A DNA stretch of 64,000 bases from Centropus unirufus (GCA_013397695.1 VYZI01000182.1:666924-730923), one strand, 5' to 3'. Shown: positions 1 to 12,133, counted from the first letter of the stretch. The notes: generated by a model not told the origin, from the sequence alone. Made by a program: numbers and translations.

Positions 1-1607
1 CCATCATTAGTAATAAATAGATACAGTAATTAAGATTCCGTTTGCATCACCTTCAGCAACCCTTGGGCTCCACCTTTCCACCCTTTGGCAGCTTGAAATA
101 TAGCCTGGATAATTGGAGAAACCACCGTGCCATTCACTGGGCAAAACCTTGCACATTATGGAAATTTGCAACAACAAATTCGAATCTCGTGATGATTGAG
201 ACTAATTTTATATTTAATAGTGTATTATTTTACATTTAATATTTGAAAGCAAACACTGCAAACAAAGACTAAGAAAGTCCAAATCAGACAGTCACCCCCT
301 CAAGAGCCTTCTCTCCTAAACCGCAAACAATAAATCACTTCATGCAAGTAGTTTTAAGCCATAAAACTGCAAATCAGGCATTTTGTGCTGAAAATTGATT
401 TCTGTTGAGAACTATACCACCATGCAACTTAATTTGTAACTGCCAAGGATTGCCAACAGGGCTTGCAGTATTAAAAAAAAATGACAGTAACTAATCTAAC
501 CTCATATTAGTAGCCTCGCATCTTCAATATAAATGAAACTTTGGGGCGCTTTTCTCTTTTCTTTTTTTTTCCACAAATGCAAAGCACCTAAAATAGAAAG
601 CTATTTGTACAAAATTGAAGTTAAAAGTGCTGTTGCAATGCATCTCTGGAGTTCAACGACGGTAGAGTTTAATTTTTCTTTTCCATTTCTTTTTAACATT
701 TATTACAGCTGGGTATGATCAGGCATTAGGGAAGGGAGATTTAGTGTTTCCCAAGAAGCAGAGCAGACCCGAACAAAGAGCACTTGTACGCTGATAATGC
801 CAAATAATATCCTTGCCCAATTCTAAGATACACTAAAAATAAAAGCTCTGCATTCATGCACTACATCAGTCATGAAAAGCAGCCCCGGAGAATGTCTTAT
901 TTCTGCAGTGTGGATTATGAAGCTGCCAAGAAAGAACTACTGCAACGTATTTTTATGATGCTTGTTACTGGTAACTGATGAAATTTATGTTGCCACATAG
1001 GAAACACAGATTAATACTTGTATAGAATAGCAGTTGTCATAATGAAATCAGCCTGGTGTAAGCCAAAATAAAATAAAAAAGGAAGTGAGATTGTGCTTTA
1101 TCCAATTTCTGAACTTCAACTGAGATACAAGATATTACGATAGACCTGAGCTATTCACTCTCATCACTGAATGAACGGGGTTAGCAGTTAAGTGTATTCT
1201 TCTCCATTTGTTTTCTTCTTTTCTTTAGAGAAGCATCTGGTTTGGTATTACCAGAAATGAGAGCTGATTCCTGTTCGGCATCCTCAGGGAGTGAAGGCAA
1301 CTAATAAAATAGTACTTGAAGTGCTCAATCAAATCAGTTCTAGTACTCGAACAAGTGGATTTAATTACCTGACCAAAATACTTCTCTGGATTGGAATTAT
1401 GCTGCTCAGTCTTTCAAAAGAAAAAATGCCACATGGATTATTCCAAATGGCAGCTTAAGTAGTGCAGGTACTTACCTTTTGTCTGGAATTTCCTCAAAGT
1501 CAGGACAATGTCTGAAATCTTGGCCCCACCAAAACCAAGAAAGCTGTACCACCAGCCTCAAAGGGGATGCAACGGCTTCCAAGAATGATGAGGACAGAAT
1601 CCTCACA
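1..1607. other. unique AT-rich non-coding stretch
   Basis: No repeat family, RNA gene or convincing exon is recognised. Open frames are all under 70 codons and show no familiar domain. The stretch contains short A and T runs (for example near 472-481 and 552-570) but no tandem array. It reads as ordinary intergenic or intronic bird DNA. Confidence 0.6.
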
Positions 1608-1864
1608 CAGGGTCTGTTGAGATAGGACAAGGGACAATGATTTTAAACTAAAAGAGGGGAGATCGAGGATAAACATAAGGAATAAATTTTTTACAATGCA
1701 GGTGGTGGAACACTGGCATGGGTAGTAGCCTTAACCCTTGAAACATTCCATGTCCAGATGGACAACCTGATCTGACTGAAGATGCCCCTTGCTCACTGCA
1801 GGCGGGTTGGACCAGCTCGCCTTTAAAGGTCCCTTCAATCCCAGCCATTCTGTGAACCTATGAT
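1608..1864 (+). mobile_element. CR1 LINE fragment, group B, 3' end
   Basis: Begins near 'aggacaagggacaatgattt', runs through 'ggtggtggaacactggc' and ends in the CR1 3' tail 'ccattctgtgaacctatgat'. It is 5'-truncated, as is usual for CR1, which primes its reverse transcription from the 3' end. It is diverged from the other group B copies at 12521 and 37307, which suggests an older insertion. No open reading frame of the element survives. Confidence 0.88.
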
Positions 1865-2419
1865 GTCTCAAAAATACCCCGTTTATAATGAACACTATGC
1901 CAAAACACATTTGATACACAGACTTCTTGTTTTCTTTTCCCAAAACTGTAACTTGCAAGGGTAATTTAAGCCAAAGGATGCTCAGGCTACAGACCCCCCT
2001 CACCATTCAACTGGCCTTTTTGCTGATGTGAGAGCATTACTTGCACATTAATACCTTTACGTACCCTGTAAAGTTTATAAAGCCATCACAGACTATAATT
2101 AAAGGTGTATTTTCTCCCAACTGATTTTTTTTAAGTAGGTCATCATGTTGATTTAAGTAACAGAAATTGTGCCTGTGAATGTTTAATGAAAATAGCGGCA
2201 AGTTACTCACAGGTAAGCCAAGACAATTTATTATCTCATTCCCATTTCATTGGAGTTTCTTATTCTCAGGCAACAAAGACACTTTCTAAAGTTGTAATAA
2301 GATCATTTCCTCTCCTCTTCCCTTCCCTCTACCCTTTTATTCTCGGAAGATTAAAAAACAATAAAAAGACCTGGCCATAAAACCCAAAGCATACAAGACT
2401 CACAGTTAAATGCCTCTAA
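1865..2419. other. unique AT-rich non-coding stretch
   Basis: No recognisable repeat or gene. Short frames on both strands look like chance. The right edge adjoins the CpG-dense islet. Confidence 0.5.
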
Positions 2420-2795
2420 TCCCTATTCTGCCCGCAGAGCGTGTATCAAATGGGCTCTTTCTTGCATTGACAACACGCTCAAGTAGGTCAGCATCTCTTC
2501 AAACACGAGCCCATCAGCAGCCCCAGAGACATTCAGATCTCTCTGTGCAGCGGAGCGCCGAACCGCACAAAACCACTGAAGCAAGTTAGGGACGAGAGCG
2601 GTAACGTAGTGGTCCTGACCCACATTTATGCGCTCAGTTTCTGGATGAAGTTGTAAGAACATTCCTACTTTGACTGTCCCGCTTCCTGCCTCTAAGCTAA
2701 CTCTGCCTTGTGCTGCGCACGTTATAAAACCCAACCTCGTATCACAAGAACAGGCGCAGGCGAAATAGAGAACGGGGCCAGACTTCAGGAGTCAT
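2420..2795. promoter_or_regulatory. CpG-dense islet with TATA-like box (candidate promoter or exon)
   Basis: I count about 19 CpG dinucleotides in some 370 bases, near the number expected without CpG loss, whereas the flanks are strongly CpG-depleted. A TATA-like 'ttataaaac' sits at 2722-2730 on the plus strand, followed by CpG-rich 'aggcgcaggcg'. The minus strand is open from about 2795 to a stop at 2423 (over 120 codons), with an acceptor-like pyrimidine tract ending in 'catccag' near 2640. I recognise no protein in that frame. It could be a small CpG island, a promoter of an unannotated transcript, a terminal exon, or a GC-richer repeat I do not know. Confidence 0.3.
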
Positions 2796-2977
2796 TTCTT
2801 GAGCTTCTGACTTATGGGGCTGGGGAGGTCACCTGTAGTGAAGTTCATTTAAAGGACATTTTTTTCTACAGCACGCTGTTAAAGAAAGGATGGAAAGCTG
2901 AGGTAAATAATATGCTCTGCCCTCGGGCATGGGCACAGAGGAGTTACAGCAAATTAGAATCGAGTCTTACGAATGTA

Positions 2978-3006
2978 ATCACAGAATGGGTTGGATTGGA
3001 AGGGGT
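2978..3006 (-). mobile_element. possible minimal CR1 3' tail remnant
   Basis: The short string 'cacagaatgggttggattgg' matches the complement of the last bases of CR1, but nothing CR1-like follows. It may be an extremely 5'-truncated copy or chance similarity. Confidence 0.3.
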
Positions 3007-4349
3007 GTTAAAGAATTAAGCCTGAATAACTGCTACTGCTATTTTGTGACTGATCTGAAGGACAAGGAATTTGGTTGGTAAAACTTAATTTTAAAAAAAC
3101 CTGAAAATAAAATTAAGCATTTCAACTTCATTTTTTTGTTAATTTCAATTAAATTTTCACTTGAAGTTTGCACTGTAATGAGAAAATAAAAAACTTATTT
3201 CCTATTGCAGCGCTAATAGCCATTTGGTGAATTGTAACCACATTTATAGAAACATTTGATTACTCCAAAAAATATTTTTGAAGTTACAAACCTTGCCAAT
3301 TTACACTATTTCACAAAGTTCCTCTTGTGCTATTTCTGCATTTTCACATTTCTGTTTCACCTGAATAAAAAGATACATTCTTTCAGCCATGAGGCGTTCC
3401 CATCCTATTTATGCATGGTGCAATATCCCTAAGTGCCCAGAAAAGGTATCCCATTACTTTTATCCCTTAAAAGGCTTTCGGAGCTAGTGATTCCCCTTGT
3501 AGGACTCAAGCTAGCAGCAGCTTTGTTGCAGTAACCTGTCCTCAAGGCTGTGAAAAAGCAGATGCTGCTGCTTTGTCAGTGGCAACAAACCCCAGAAAGA
3601 AACTTCATTAACAATTCAAGTTTGGTTTATGAGCCTTGATTCATGTTTTGATTGTTATAGTGATTTTATGTACATCATTGGCAGGAGTAACAAACCTGGA
3701 ATTTGGATTGAAATTACAGCCATAAAATGCAGGTATTTACCCTTCTCCTTCTGCAACCGCCACCTCATAAACCAGGCTACCGCTACCTGTGTGTATTTAA
3801 TATTTAAAGGTTACAATTCAGAGAGAGGCTCCTGTAATAAAAGATACAGAGCAATTCCCATCCTGGCAAACCCTGTCTCCAGAAGTTCAGACTTGCTGCC
3901 CTTTAAAAAGACTTTGCCTTCATTAACAAAGGAACCCAGAGCAAGAAAGGTCACCTCAATATTCTCCCCTGAGTCACTACTCCCCCGATTCCTTTTCCCA
4001 GCCTTGCCTGACACCACCTACTTCTTCAGATTCACTTCTCAATGAATTAGCAATTTATTTACCCTTTATCCTAAAGGAATTATCTGTCAGGGAGTGCTGG
4101 ATGCTCCAAATGCATGCTGGCAGTCCATCATCTCAAAAAGCTTTCACACAGCTTTCTTTCCAAACCCATTAATTCAGAGTTTAGGACAAGCAACAGCTAA
4201 TGTTTAGATCACCTCTCAGAGCATGGTTTTAATTCCACTCCTGGAAATGAGACCCCTGTGTTTGGTTGCTGAATCAAGTACTGAGCTGAGGCTCTACTCC
4301 AAATTCTGCCATTTCCAATCTTTATCTCTGGCGAGAAGCTCAAGTGACA
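3007..4349. other. unique non-coding stretch
   Basis: AT-rich, with long runs of A and T around 3090-3160. An open frame of 138 codons at 3629-4045 (plus) has no recognisable domain and is treated as chance. No known repeat is seen. Confidence 0.5.
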
Positions 4350-4440
4350 GGAACTCTTCTCCCGGGCTGCAAAGTTATTTATTGAGTGGCCTCAGGGAAG
4401 GTCACTTTCTCCTCCTTTTTTTCACAGTTTTATCTATCTA
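4350..4440 (+). mobile_element. probable MIR/CORE-SINE relic
   Basis: The order 'aggaactcttctcccggg', then 'attgagtggcctcaggga', then 'ggtcactttctcctcc', then 'cacagttttatctatc' follows the CORE-SINE plan (ctcctgggttc / tgtgaccttgggc / aagtcacttaacctct / ctcagtttccccatctg). It is heavily diverged, as expected for an insertion of amniote age. A weak match, judged by eye. Confidence 0.45.
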
Positions 4441-5454
4441 CGCTATGCAGGCTATACACAAAACACTACTGGCTTCCTTTGTAAAGTTTGTGGAGGTCTA
4501 TAAATGAAAATAAAGGTGGTATTAGTATTCTTCATCTGATCCTGTTGGACAATTCTTTGCCTTTAAGAGGAATGCAGGCAAAATATAGGTGCTATTCGCA
4601 GGATTGGTATTCACGTTGAAAACGTGCATCACTGTGGATGGTTATAAAAGAAATAAAACCATATCTGTTGTGTCTCGTGGTGCTGAGGAAAATCACCTGC
4701 AGTAAGAGGTGCTGCTTGAACCGGAGCAAAGCTATAGAAGTAATTTCTTTAATGAGTTCAACCAAAAAACCAAGTACTAATTCCTCTAACACATATTAAA
4801 ATTAAAGCTGAAAGGATGTTGATAGCCAAAAAGAAACAGCACACACACAATGTTTCCTCCAGAGAGAGGCCCCTTGAGTATTCAAATAAGAATAAGAGGT
4901 TATTTGCAGCCTGCACTGCGCAGGGTGTTGCTGTGACGTGTCTGCTGCATTTCATCAGGGCTTGGAAGTGAAGAACACAGCCCTTGTGACCAAAGGGGAC
5001 AGAGGACAGGCTGACACCATCAGGTTTTGCTGCCCACTGCCATTCGAACAGCACCTTCAGTGGAGGGTGATGAGCAGAGGCAGCCACCCGCCCATCCGGG
5101 TACAGAAAATTTGGCACAGTTTACCTTTCTCACTACAGGTGTGAAGTGCCAGATCTACACACTTGACCTGGATAATAATGCTTCAATTTTTATGCCAAGG
5201 TTAACACAAAGAGAGAAGAGAGAGACAGCTAAGAATGAACAGCAACGCTGGAAAAATGGGCACAAGTTCCAAAATTTGCTGGAGCTACCAACTCCCTGCA
5301 GTGCAACGCATTGCAAAGCCTCTACAGTTCACCAGACCCAAGAGAAATGTCGACCCAGTACACAGCCAGCACCCCCGGACACAGCTCTACATCCACAGTA
5401 AGAGCTCTCTTGAAAGGTCCTTCACATAAAGCCAATTTCAAAATCCAGGCACTT
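4441..5454. other. unique non-coding stretch before the gap
   Basis: No repeat recognised. Frames at 4758-5117 (minus, 119 codons) and 5027-5401 (plus, 124 codons) overlap on opposite strands and show no domain, so both are taken as chance. The stretch ends at a run of unknown bases. Confidence 0.5.
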
Positions 5455-5739
5455 NNNNNNNNNNNNNNNNNNNNNNNNNNNNNNNNNNNNNNNNNNNNNN
5501 NNNNNNNNNNNNNNNNNNNNNNNNNNNNNNNNNNNNNNNNNNNNNNNNNNNNNNNNNNNNNNNNNNNNNNNNNNNNNNNNNNNNNNNNNNNNNNNNNNNN
5601 NNNNNNNNNNNNNNNNNNNNNNNNNNNNNNNNNNNNNNNNNNNNNNNNNNNNNNNNNNNNNNNNNNNNNNNNNNNNNNNNNNNNNNNNNNNNNNNNNNNN
5701 NNNNNNNNNNNNNNNNNNNNNNNNNNNNNNNNNNNNNNN
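5455..5739. other. assembly gap (285 N)
   Basis: A run of 285 unknown bases. The right edge falls inside a CR1 copy, so the gap probably hides the upstream part of that element. Open frames that read across it are artefacts. Confidence 0.97.
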
Positions 5740-5886
5740 GGCTGCCCCATCCCTGGAGGTGTTGAAGGCCAGGTTGGATGGGGCTTGGAGCCCCCTGATC
5801 CAGTGGGAGGTGTCCCTGCCCATGGCAGAGGGTGGGACTGGCTGGGCTTTGAGGTCCCTTCCAACCCAAACCATTCCATGATTCTA
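5740..5886 (+). mobile_element. CR1 LINE fragment, group A, 3' end
   Basis: Starts at the gap edge with 'ggctgccccatccctggagg' and ends with 'ccattccatgattcta', the CR1 tail. It closely matches the other group A copies. The true 5' limit is hidden in the gap. Confidence 0.93.
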
Positions 5887-6825
5887 ACTCTTTCTTACTG
5901 CTAAAGTGTACCACTCTCCTAACACTTTTCTTCTTCAAATTTGGTTAACTGAACTATGTTTACCTTTAAGGTTACTCAGTGGTAACATACAGTTTTTTCT
6001 TGTCATCACTGAAAAATAACACAAAACATGTTTTCTGAAACCTGTGGTGGGAACTCAGTACCTAATCTACATCAGCTGAGCACTGCAAGCACTTGAGGAT
6101 GTGCCCAAATTAACCTGGCAAATAAATTATGCAGATGACCTATGAGATGTGTCTACTACATCTTCTAGGACTGTATTTTCCATTTCACTAAGTGCATAAA
6201 ATTAAGCAAAAAGCCATTTTCAACAAGACAGACTTTAGTCAATTATTCTAATGAGTACCTGACATACTGATGCTAATTAATTGGTGACTGATTATACATC
6301 TTTTAGGTGTCAAGACGATGACTTAATTTTGAATTTAACAAACAAAGCCGGAGTGGAGTTGCCCAGCGACCATTCTTGTGCTAAATTAACTGCATGTTAA
6401 TTGGAATAAATTACTTAAAGGGAGTTACAAAACGTTTGACCAATGCTGTTGTGCAACACCAAACCAAGAGGTGACATCCTTTGGTCTGTCAGAGCACTAA
6501 AGGATAAAAAGATAAAAGGATAAAAAGTCTGTTGTCCCAGAAGATTTCTCATGACTTTGCTTTGCTTTGGGACGAAGAAGAGAAGCCCCATGAGTGACCA
6601 ATCAGTAAACCTGGATGGAGAACGAACCCGGCAGAGCAAGATCGCAAGTGTTTGCCTCATGCCCTAAGTGTCCCTTCTGGTTGTTATTCAGGATTGGGCA
6701 AGATCTCTCTCTCAAATTATATCCCAAATATTTCCATATAAAAAACTTACAGTCTTGAAGCAAACACCAGCGTTTCGCACTAAGGGTAAGAGGAGGAAAG
6801 CTGAGGAGAGGTCTTTCTCAAGGAA
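5887..6825. other. unique stretch with enhancer-like texture
   Basis: No repeat family is seen apart from a short imperfect tandem of 'aggataaaaagat' at 6499-6527. Bases 6180-6420 are rich in homeodomain-type TAAT/ATTA motifs around a CpG-bearing core 'gttgcccagcgacc'. This texture resembles vertebrate conserved non-coding elements, but conservation cannot be judged from one sequence. Confidence 0.35.
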
Positions 6826-7108
6826 TGCAGGGATAGGACAAGGGGGAAAGGTTTTCAGTTGAAAGAGGGGAGATTGGGATGGGATCTTGGGGAGAAATGT
6901 TTCCCTTTGAGGGTGGGGAGGCCCTGGCCCAGGTTGCCCAGAGCAGTGGTGGCTGCCCCATCCTTGGAGGTGTTGGAAGTCAGGTTGGATGGGGCTTGGA
7001 GGCCCCTGATGCAGGGGGAGGTGTCCCTGCCCATGGCAGGGGGTGGAACTGGATGGGCTTTGAAGTAGGTCCCTTCCAACCCAAACCATTCTATGATCCT
7101 ATGATTCA
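6826..7108 (+). mobile_element. CR1 LINE fragment, group A, 3' end
   Basis: Runs from 'gcagggataggacaaggg' through 'ggaggccctggcccaggttg' to the tail 'ccattctatgatcctatgat'. It may extend left to about 6787, where 'gaggaaagctgaggagagg' resembles upstream CR1 ORF2 sequence. The match to group A is high, which suggests a fairly recent insertion. Confidence 0.95.
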
Positions 7109-8529
7109 TTCTTTGCTTCAGTAATAGGTTCTCAGGGGGAGAAAGGTCTTTCTTATGTTGTAGCCATTCAAAACTTGGTGTGGAGCAAGCATCAAACTAT
7201 AAGGTAAGGAAAGAGCTGGCTTGTTCTAAGTACAGAGCAATACCAGTGAACTAGGAACAAAATTACAATAATTATTTTTTTTCCTTAAAGGAGACCCTAA
7301 GAAAATCCAACAAAAGCAGATGGCTGAGAAAGATTGTATTTTCCTCTGTTCTTAAAAAAAAAAATAATAATAAAAAAATACCTTTAGTGCATCATAAATT
7401 CATGACACTCCATCAGAACTGAAATGCACAGTCCGACACAGAGAATCACGTAAGCAGCTAAGCTTGATTCACACATACGGCAAATAAACAACACCATTTC
7501 TGTGAACAAGGCTTCTGAAGGATTGTGTCTGCAGAATAGGACGGAACACAGAGTGCCCTCAGGTAGAATCATTTCTCCCTCCAGGGCTGTGAGGCTATTA
7601 ATGCCTTCATTCGACTATAATTGAATCCTTAGAACTGTAGTGGCAAGGACTTTACACATTTAGATTCACAAGTCTCAGATTCAATTCCAGCAGAGAATTT
7701 CTCCAGGTCTATTGACAGCAAGAAGAACGCATTTTGAGTACGTACTTGTCACAATAGGGGAATGAAAAACTATCAATTTACGTCTTAAACTGAAGGAGAG
7801 GGGAAATGGAAAGACAAGCATTTATATTCCATAAGACAAATGTGTTCAGTGTGCCGAACTAAGCTTGGCTTTGAGAGTATTAACAATGCTTTGGCAGTAA
7901 CAAATGCTTTCAAAAAGCTGTTGATTTGAATGGCTGAAAGATAGAATCATAGTGAACCAGTGTTTGTTGTGTCCTGATGCTTCTAGAACCTGGCCATGAC
8001 GTGGGAGCAGTTAACAGCGCGGGCAGAAAGCTGCTGTTTTTCAGCAGAGGGAGGTGAGAGCCCCACGTCAAACCAAGCAGAGCCACGGGGTCCTTTCAGA
8101 GTACACTGGGTGCGCTTCCAAAAGAAATGGAACTTCCAAAAGAACCGGCTCTTCTTTCCCCAGCCTAGATGGATATATTTCATGTGACAGACCCAAGAAC
8201 TAAACCGATGTCATGTTAAATTCAATGTTTTGCCTTCTGTTTAGTTTCATAAAAACCATATTTCAAGAGGTTTTCAACATTTAGTTTTTAAAACGTAGAA
8301 GTCAAAGTAGTCAGAAGAGTGGGGCCACGCTGGCATCTTGTTTCCCTTCAAGAGCAGGAGCAACTGATAACTCATCTCCATCAAATATCACAAAGGAAAA
8401 GAGATTACAGAGGAGCAAGGGAGCCTACCGATGTCTTTTCCACACCCCACCCAGAAAGTCAGGATATACCTCCAAACTCAGAAGACACAGAATAATCCAT
8501 ACACACCAGGCCTTAATGGCACTACCCAA
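7109..8529. other. unique non-coding stretch
   Basis: Contains an A-rich low-complexity patch at 7353-7379 with an (AAT) core. Bases 7980-8180 are GC-richer, carry several CpGs and are open on both strands for about 62-66 codons, but no protein or repeat is recognised. The remainder is plain AT-rich DNA. Confidence 0.5.
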
Positions 8530-8718
8530 ATCATGGAATGGTTTGGGTCAGAAGGGGTCTCAAATCCCATCCTGTTCCACCCCCCTGCCATGGGCAAGGA
8601 CACCTCCCACTGCACCAGTTTGCTCCAAGCCCCATCCAACCGGGCCTCGAACACCTCCAGGGATGGGGCAGCCACCACTGCTCTGGGCAACCTGGGCCAG
8701 GGCCTCCCCACCCTCAGG
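8530..8718 (-). mobile_element. CR1 LINE fragment, group A, 3' end
   Basis: Begins with the complemented tail 'tcatggaatggtttgggtc' and ends within 'cctccccaccctcagg'. 5'-truncated. It lies opposite in orientation to the copy at 6826-7108. Confidence 0.94.
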
Positions 8719-10231
8719 AGATGATGACTTTTTAGATACCATACGCATCACCTCTTACTTAAGCAATTTCCTCTTTGTTGATTAAAGAACAAACACCAAA
8801 AAGTTTTTACTCCACCTCTTCCCTGTGTAGCCTCTCCCATACTTAAAAATGAAGAACCTCACAATGCAACCTTCAAATGATATAAATTATGATGGAAAAG
8901 CTAGGAGAGAAGACAAAGCCACTGGAAAGGAGGATCATTGGCTCTCCCAGGCATGGAGCTACTTTTTGCTCACATAAAAGCAAAATGCCAAAACCCGAGC
9001 CAATGTGTAAGCAACCAGGTTATTGTTCCTGAGAGGAAATAGCTGTAAAGGTTGACAGCTTTCTACTAAAAAGGGATGAGGGAGAAAGGAAAACAGATTA
9101 TTGTTTACTCTTTTATTGCCACAAAATAGGCCTGATGTGCAAATTAAACTGTTTTTCCCATCACCTGTGTTTGAAGCCATTTTAAGCCTGCAGAACTGAG
9201 AAGAGCTAAATGTTACCAATTTTCTACACATCCTAAAAAAAAAAAAAATAATCAAAATTCACATGGAAGTACACGTTATCTCTTCTTTCCTCACTTCTTC
9301 AGAAGGTCAGACTAAGTTACCTTTCAGGTTCCCAAAAGTAACAAATTTCTAAAGGGCAACCAGATTTCTCCTCCAAATGCCTCATTTCTTACCTGGAATT
9401 CTGTGAAAGCCACTGCCTTCCTTCAAAACATTAACATTTGCCTCAGAACCAAAGGATCATTCAATCTCATTTCTGCATATGAATATATCACAGGTTAAAA
9501 GAATCTGTCCCTGCAAAGATCACCCAACCGACACACAGGAATTATTTTGCTTCCCCTTGTCTACGATCTTCATAAACAACCATATAACTCCTACTTTCAA
9601 ACTCACATCTTATATAAAATATTTTTAGTGCATCTGATGCAAAACTTTCCCTTCTGTTGTGGGGCTGCGTCTCTTGAGCACTTAAACAGAGCCAAAGGAG
9701 CTTGTTTAAAGCAAAGCTGAGTGCTCTCCCAGGACACATCTGGCCTGATTCTCCACTCACTCAGACTAATACAATTCCAGAACAAGTTGAATTCCTTTGT
9801 TCAGACTTTCTTATTATTCCCAAGTATTCTCCTCTCCACTAAAACAACAAAAAAAAAAATAATGGGTATTTTCCTAAAGGCATCAATATACACATAACAC
9901 TGTTTCCACATTTCTCTCTGCAAGCTCAGAATTCCGTGGGGTGTTAGAAAATGAACAGACACATTTAGGCATTTGAGAAATGCCTTCGGAGAACAAGTAC
10001 ACAAGGAACAAAAATGCATCCCTCCAAGGTAACTCAGACATTAAAATAAGCAAAGAACGGCCACTGTGTTATGAATTATTTCGAATATGTCATACAGAAA
10101 CAGAAGTTTCAGGCTCCACTTTACCAGCATGTTTAATCTCACCCAGAAAGGCCAGTTTCTAGTAGCAGAATTGCAAACTCACGCACAAAATTTCATATGC
10201 TTATATACAAATAAACAAGTGTTGGGACTGA
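8719..10231. other. unique non-coding stretch
   Basis: Contains a 14-base A run at 9235-9248. Several short minus-strand frames (60-98 codons) have no recognisable domain. No repeat family is seen. Confidence 0.5.
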
Positions 10232-10460
10232 AGGAAATGTTGTGCCGGGGTGGTTTAGATGGGGTATTAGGAAAAATGTCTTTACTGAAGCATTGGAGCA
10301 GGCTGGCGAGGGCAGGGGTGGAGTCTCCACCCCTGGAGGGGTTCGAAATACACGTGGAGATGGCACTTTGGGACATGGTTTAGCAGGCACAGTGGGGTTG
10401 GGCTGATGGTTGGACTGGATGAGCTTAGAGGTCTCTTCCAACCTTAATTATCCTATACAG
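10232..10460 (+). mobile_element. CR1 LINE fragment, group C, 3' end
   Basis: Shows 'ggtattaggaaaaatgtctt', then 'gagggcaggggtggagtctc', then 'gggacatggtttagcaggca', and ends with 'ccttaattatcctatacag', a degenerate CR1 tail. 5'-truncated. Confidence 0.92.
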
Positions 10461-10860
10461 CTCCTCCTGAAAACAAACCCCAGCATTTCACCACTGCATC
10501 GTGTACAGTCACAGTAACTACACTAAAATGACACCATCTTTACTTCAGAACTCAAGGAAAGGGGATGGGGCCACAGCCAGCTCCCAGGAGAACGCAGGCA
10601 CCCAAGGTCATTGTATCCTATGTCTGATGCAACACTCCAGGCACCCTGAGAAATACCCTCTAAATGAGAAATGTCAAACTTCAGCTCACGCAATATTCAA
10701 CAACAAAAGAAAACCCTTCAAAACTACTTGTATTTATTCATCAGGAGCAATTCTGTGTCCCAAATTACGAGGAAAGCACTGTCTGGGTGATCTTCACTCC
10801 CCAACCCAAACCCCCATCCTCCAAAGAAGAAGAAAAGTCAACTGAGCATTGAGAGGAAAA
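10461..10860. other. unique non-coding stretch
   Basis: No repeat or gene recognised. Overlapping plus-strand frames of 62-114 codons have no familiar domain. Confidence 0.45.
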
Positions 10861-11260
10861 CAAACACATCCACTAATGCAGTCTGAAGACTGGGAATTGT
10901 TGCTCAAACAAGCCTGAATAATCACGGTTGTCCTTGATGAGCGCCGATGTATTTTATGTTCTCTACCCTGACATTGAATAGAACGAAACATTCTAATCCC
11001 ATCCATAATTTTATCTGCACTGGTTGGAGCCAGGAGGCAGGCAGCAAATATTGGCAGGCAGGAATTCATCAGGAAGCTCTGATACCTGAAGGGTTGCTCC
11101 GATTGCGATGCGGCACATTCAGAGAAGATGAAATATTCAAAGCATTGTAGGGGATGTGACATAAGTTTGGACACTTCATTCAAAGCTTTCATTAAATAAT
11201 GATAAATTACAATGGGAAATCTGTACAGAAGATGGATTCTCATACCAGTTAGAGACATTG
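10861..11260. promoter_or_regulatory. candidate conserved non-coding element
   Basis: A mixed-composition block with intact CpGs ('gagcgccgatg', 'ccgattgcgatgcgg'), TAAT/ATTA motifs and no repeat similarity. It is open on the minus strand for 154 codons (10794-11258) with no recognisable protein. The texture is like slowly evolving vertebrate enhancer DNA. The call is inference only; a multi-bird alignment would decide. Confidence 0.25.
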
Positions 11261-11898
11261 GCAGGGAGTTTAATCAAATTAACGTAAAGTATTATTTGAG
11301 ATATCAGATCTAATATTTACATGCATAGTACACAGATAGGGTTTTGGAAGGTTTGAGGAAATGTTTATGTTGAATTATTGTAATATAAGAATAGGATTCA
11401 CTCAAATAATTTGGGAGATTTAGGCATCCAGTTCACAGGATCTTTGGAAAATCCCAGATTAAATACATGACTTTGGAGGACTTCATCACTGAAGGAAATC
11501 CCATCAAGGTTGCAAGAGGGAGCTGAGAAAGGCACAGAATTTCAACCACAGCAAATTAGTCCCTTTCACAGTGCATCTCAGCCTTGATCTTCTCAAAGGC
11601 CACAAACTGGTCAGAAAAGAGTTTCTTGTGATAAACATCACAGAAGAAATTAGGAGGCAAAACAGTTTGAAGTCTGAGAGAAAAATCTATTACAAAGTCA
11701 CACAGTGATTTGAAGCAATAAAGTTATCTCGGTAAGGGGGGGTGGTCAAAGAGTCCACTGAACTGAAGAAAACAATACATTTATATGTGTTTTATATCCT
11801 GGCTATTAATCCAATAGAATCCAGTGACCACTGTTAAGAGAGATGAGGCCCCACTAAAGGATTTCAAAAGACACCATTAAATTACAAGTACAAAACCA
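11261..11898. other. unique AT-rich stretch
   Basis: No repeat, gene or array is recognised. A short G run ('aaggggggggt' type) lies near 11736-11744. Confidence 0.5.
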
Positions 11899-12133
11899 AA
11901 GAATGGTTTAAGGTTGGAAGGAACATTGCAGCTCATCGCATTCCAACCCCCTACTATGGGCAGGGACACCTCCCACTGGATCAGGGGGCTCCAAATCCCA
12001 TCCAACCGGGCCTTCAACACCTCCAGGGATGGGGCAGCCACCACTGCTCTGGGCAACCTGGGCCAGGGCCTCCTCACCCTCACAGCAAAACGTTTTTCCC
12101 TAAGATGTCAACTCTATCTTCACTCTTTCAGCT
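11899..12133 (-). mobile_element. CR1 LINE fragment, group A, 3' end
   Basis: Starts with the degenerate complemented tail 'aagaatggtttaaggttgg' and continues through 'ccactgctctgggcaacc' to 'cttcactctttcagct'. It is slightly more diverged than neighbouring group A copies. Confidence 0.93.

Noticed and set aside
3629..4045. 138-codon plus-strand open frame
   Set aside because: No familiar domain, no splice context, and an overlapping open frame on the opposite strand.
5311..5938. open frames crossing the N gap
   Set aside because: Their length is made of unknown bases; the readable right part is CR1.
10794..11258. 154-codon minus-strand open frame
   Set aside because: No recognisable domain and no splice or start context. 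Kept only as a candidate conserved non-coding block.
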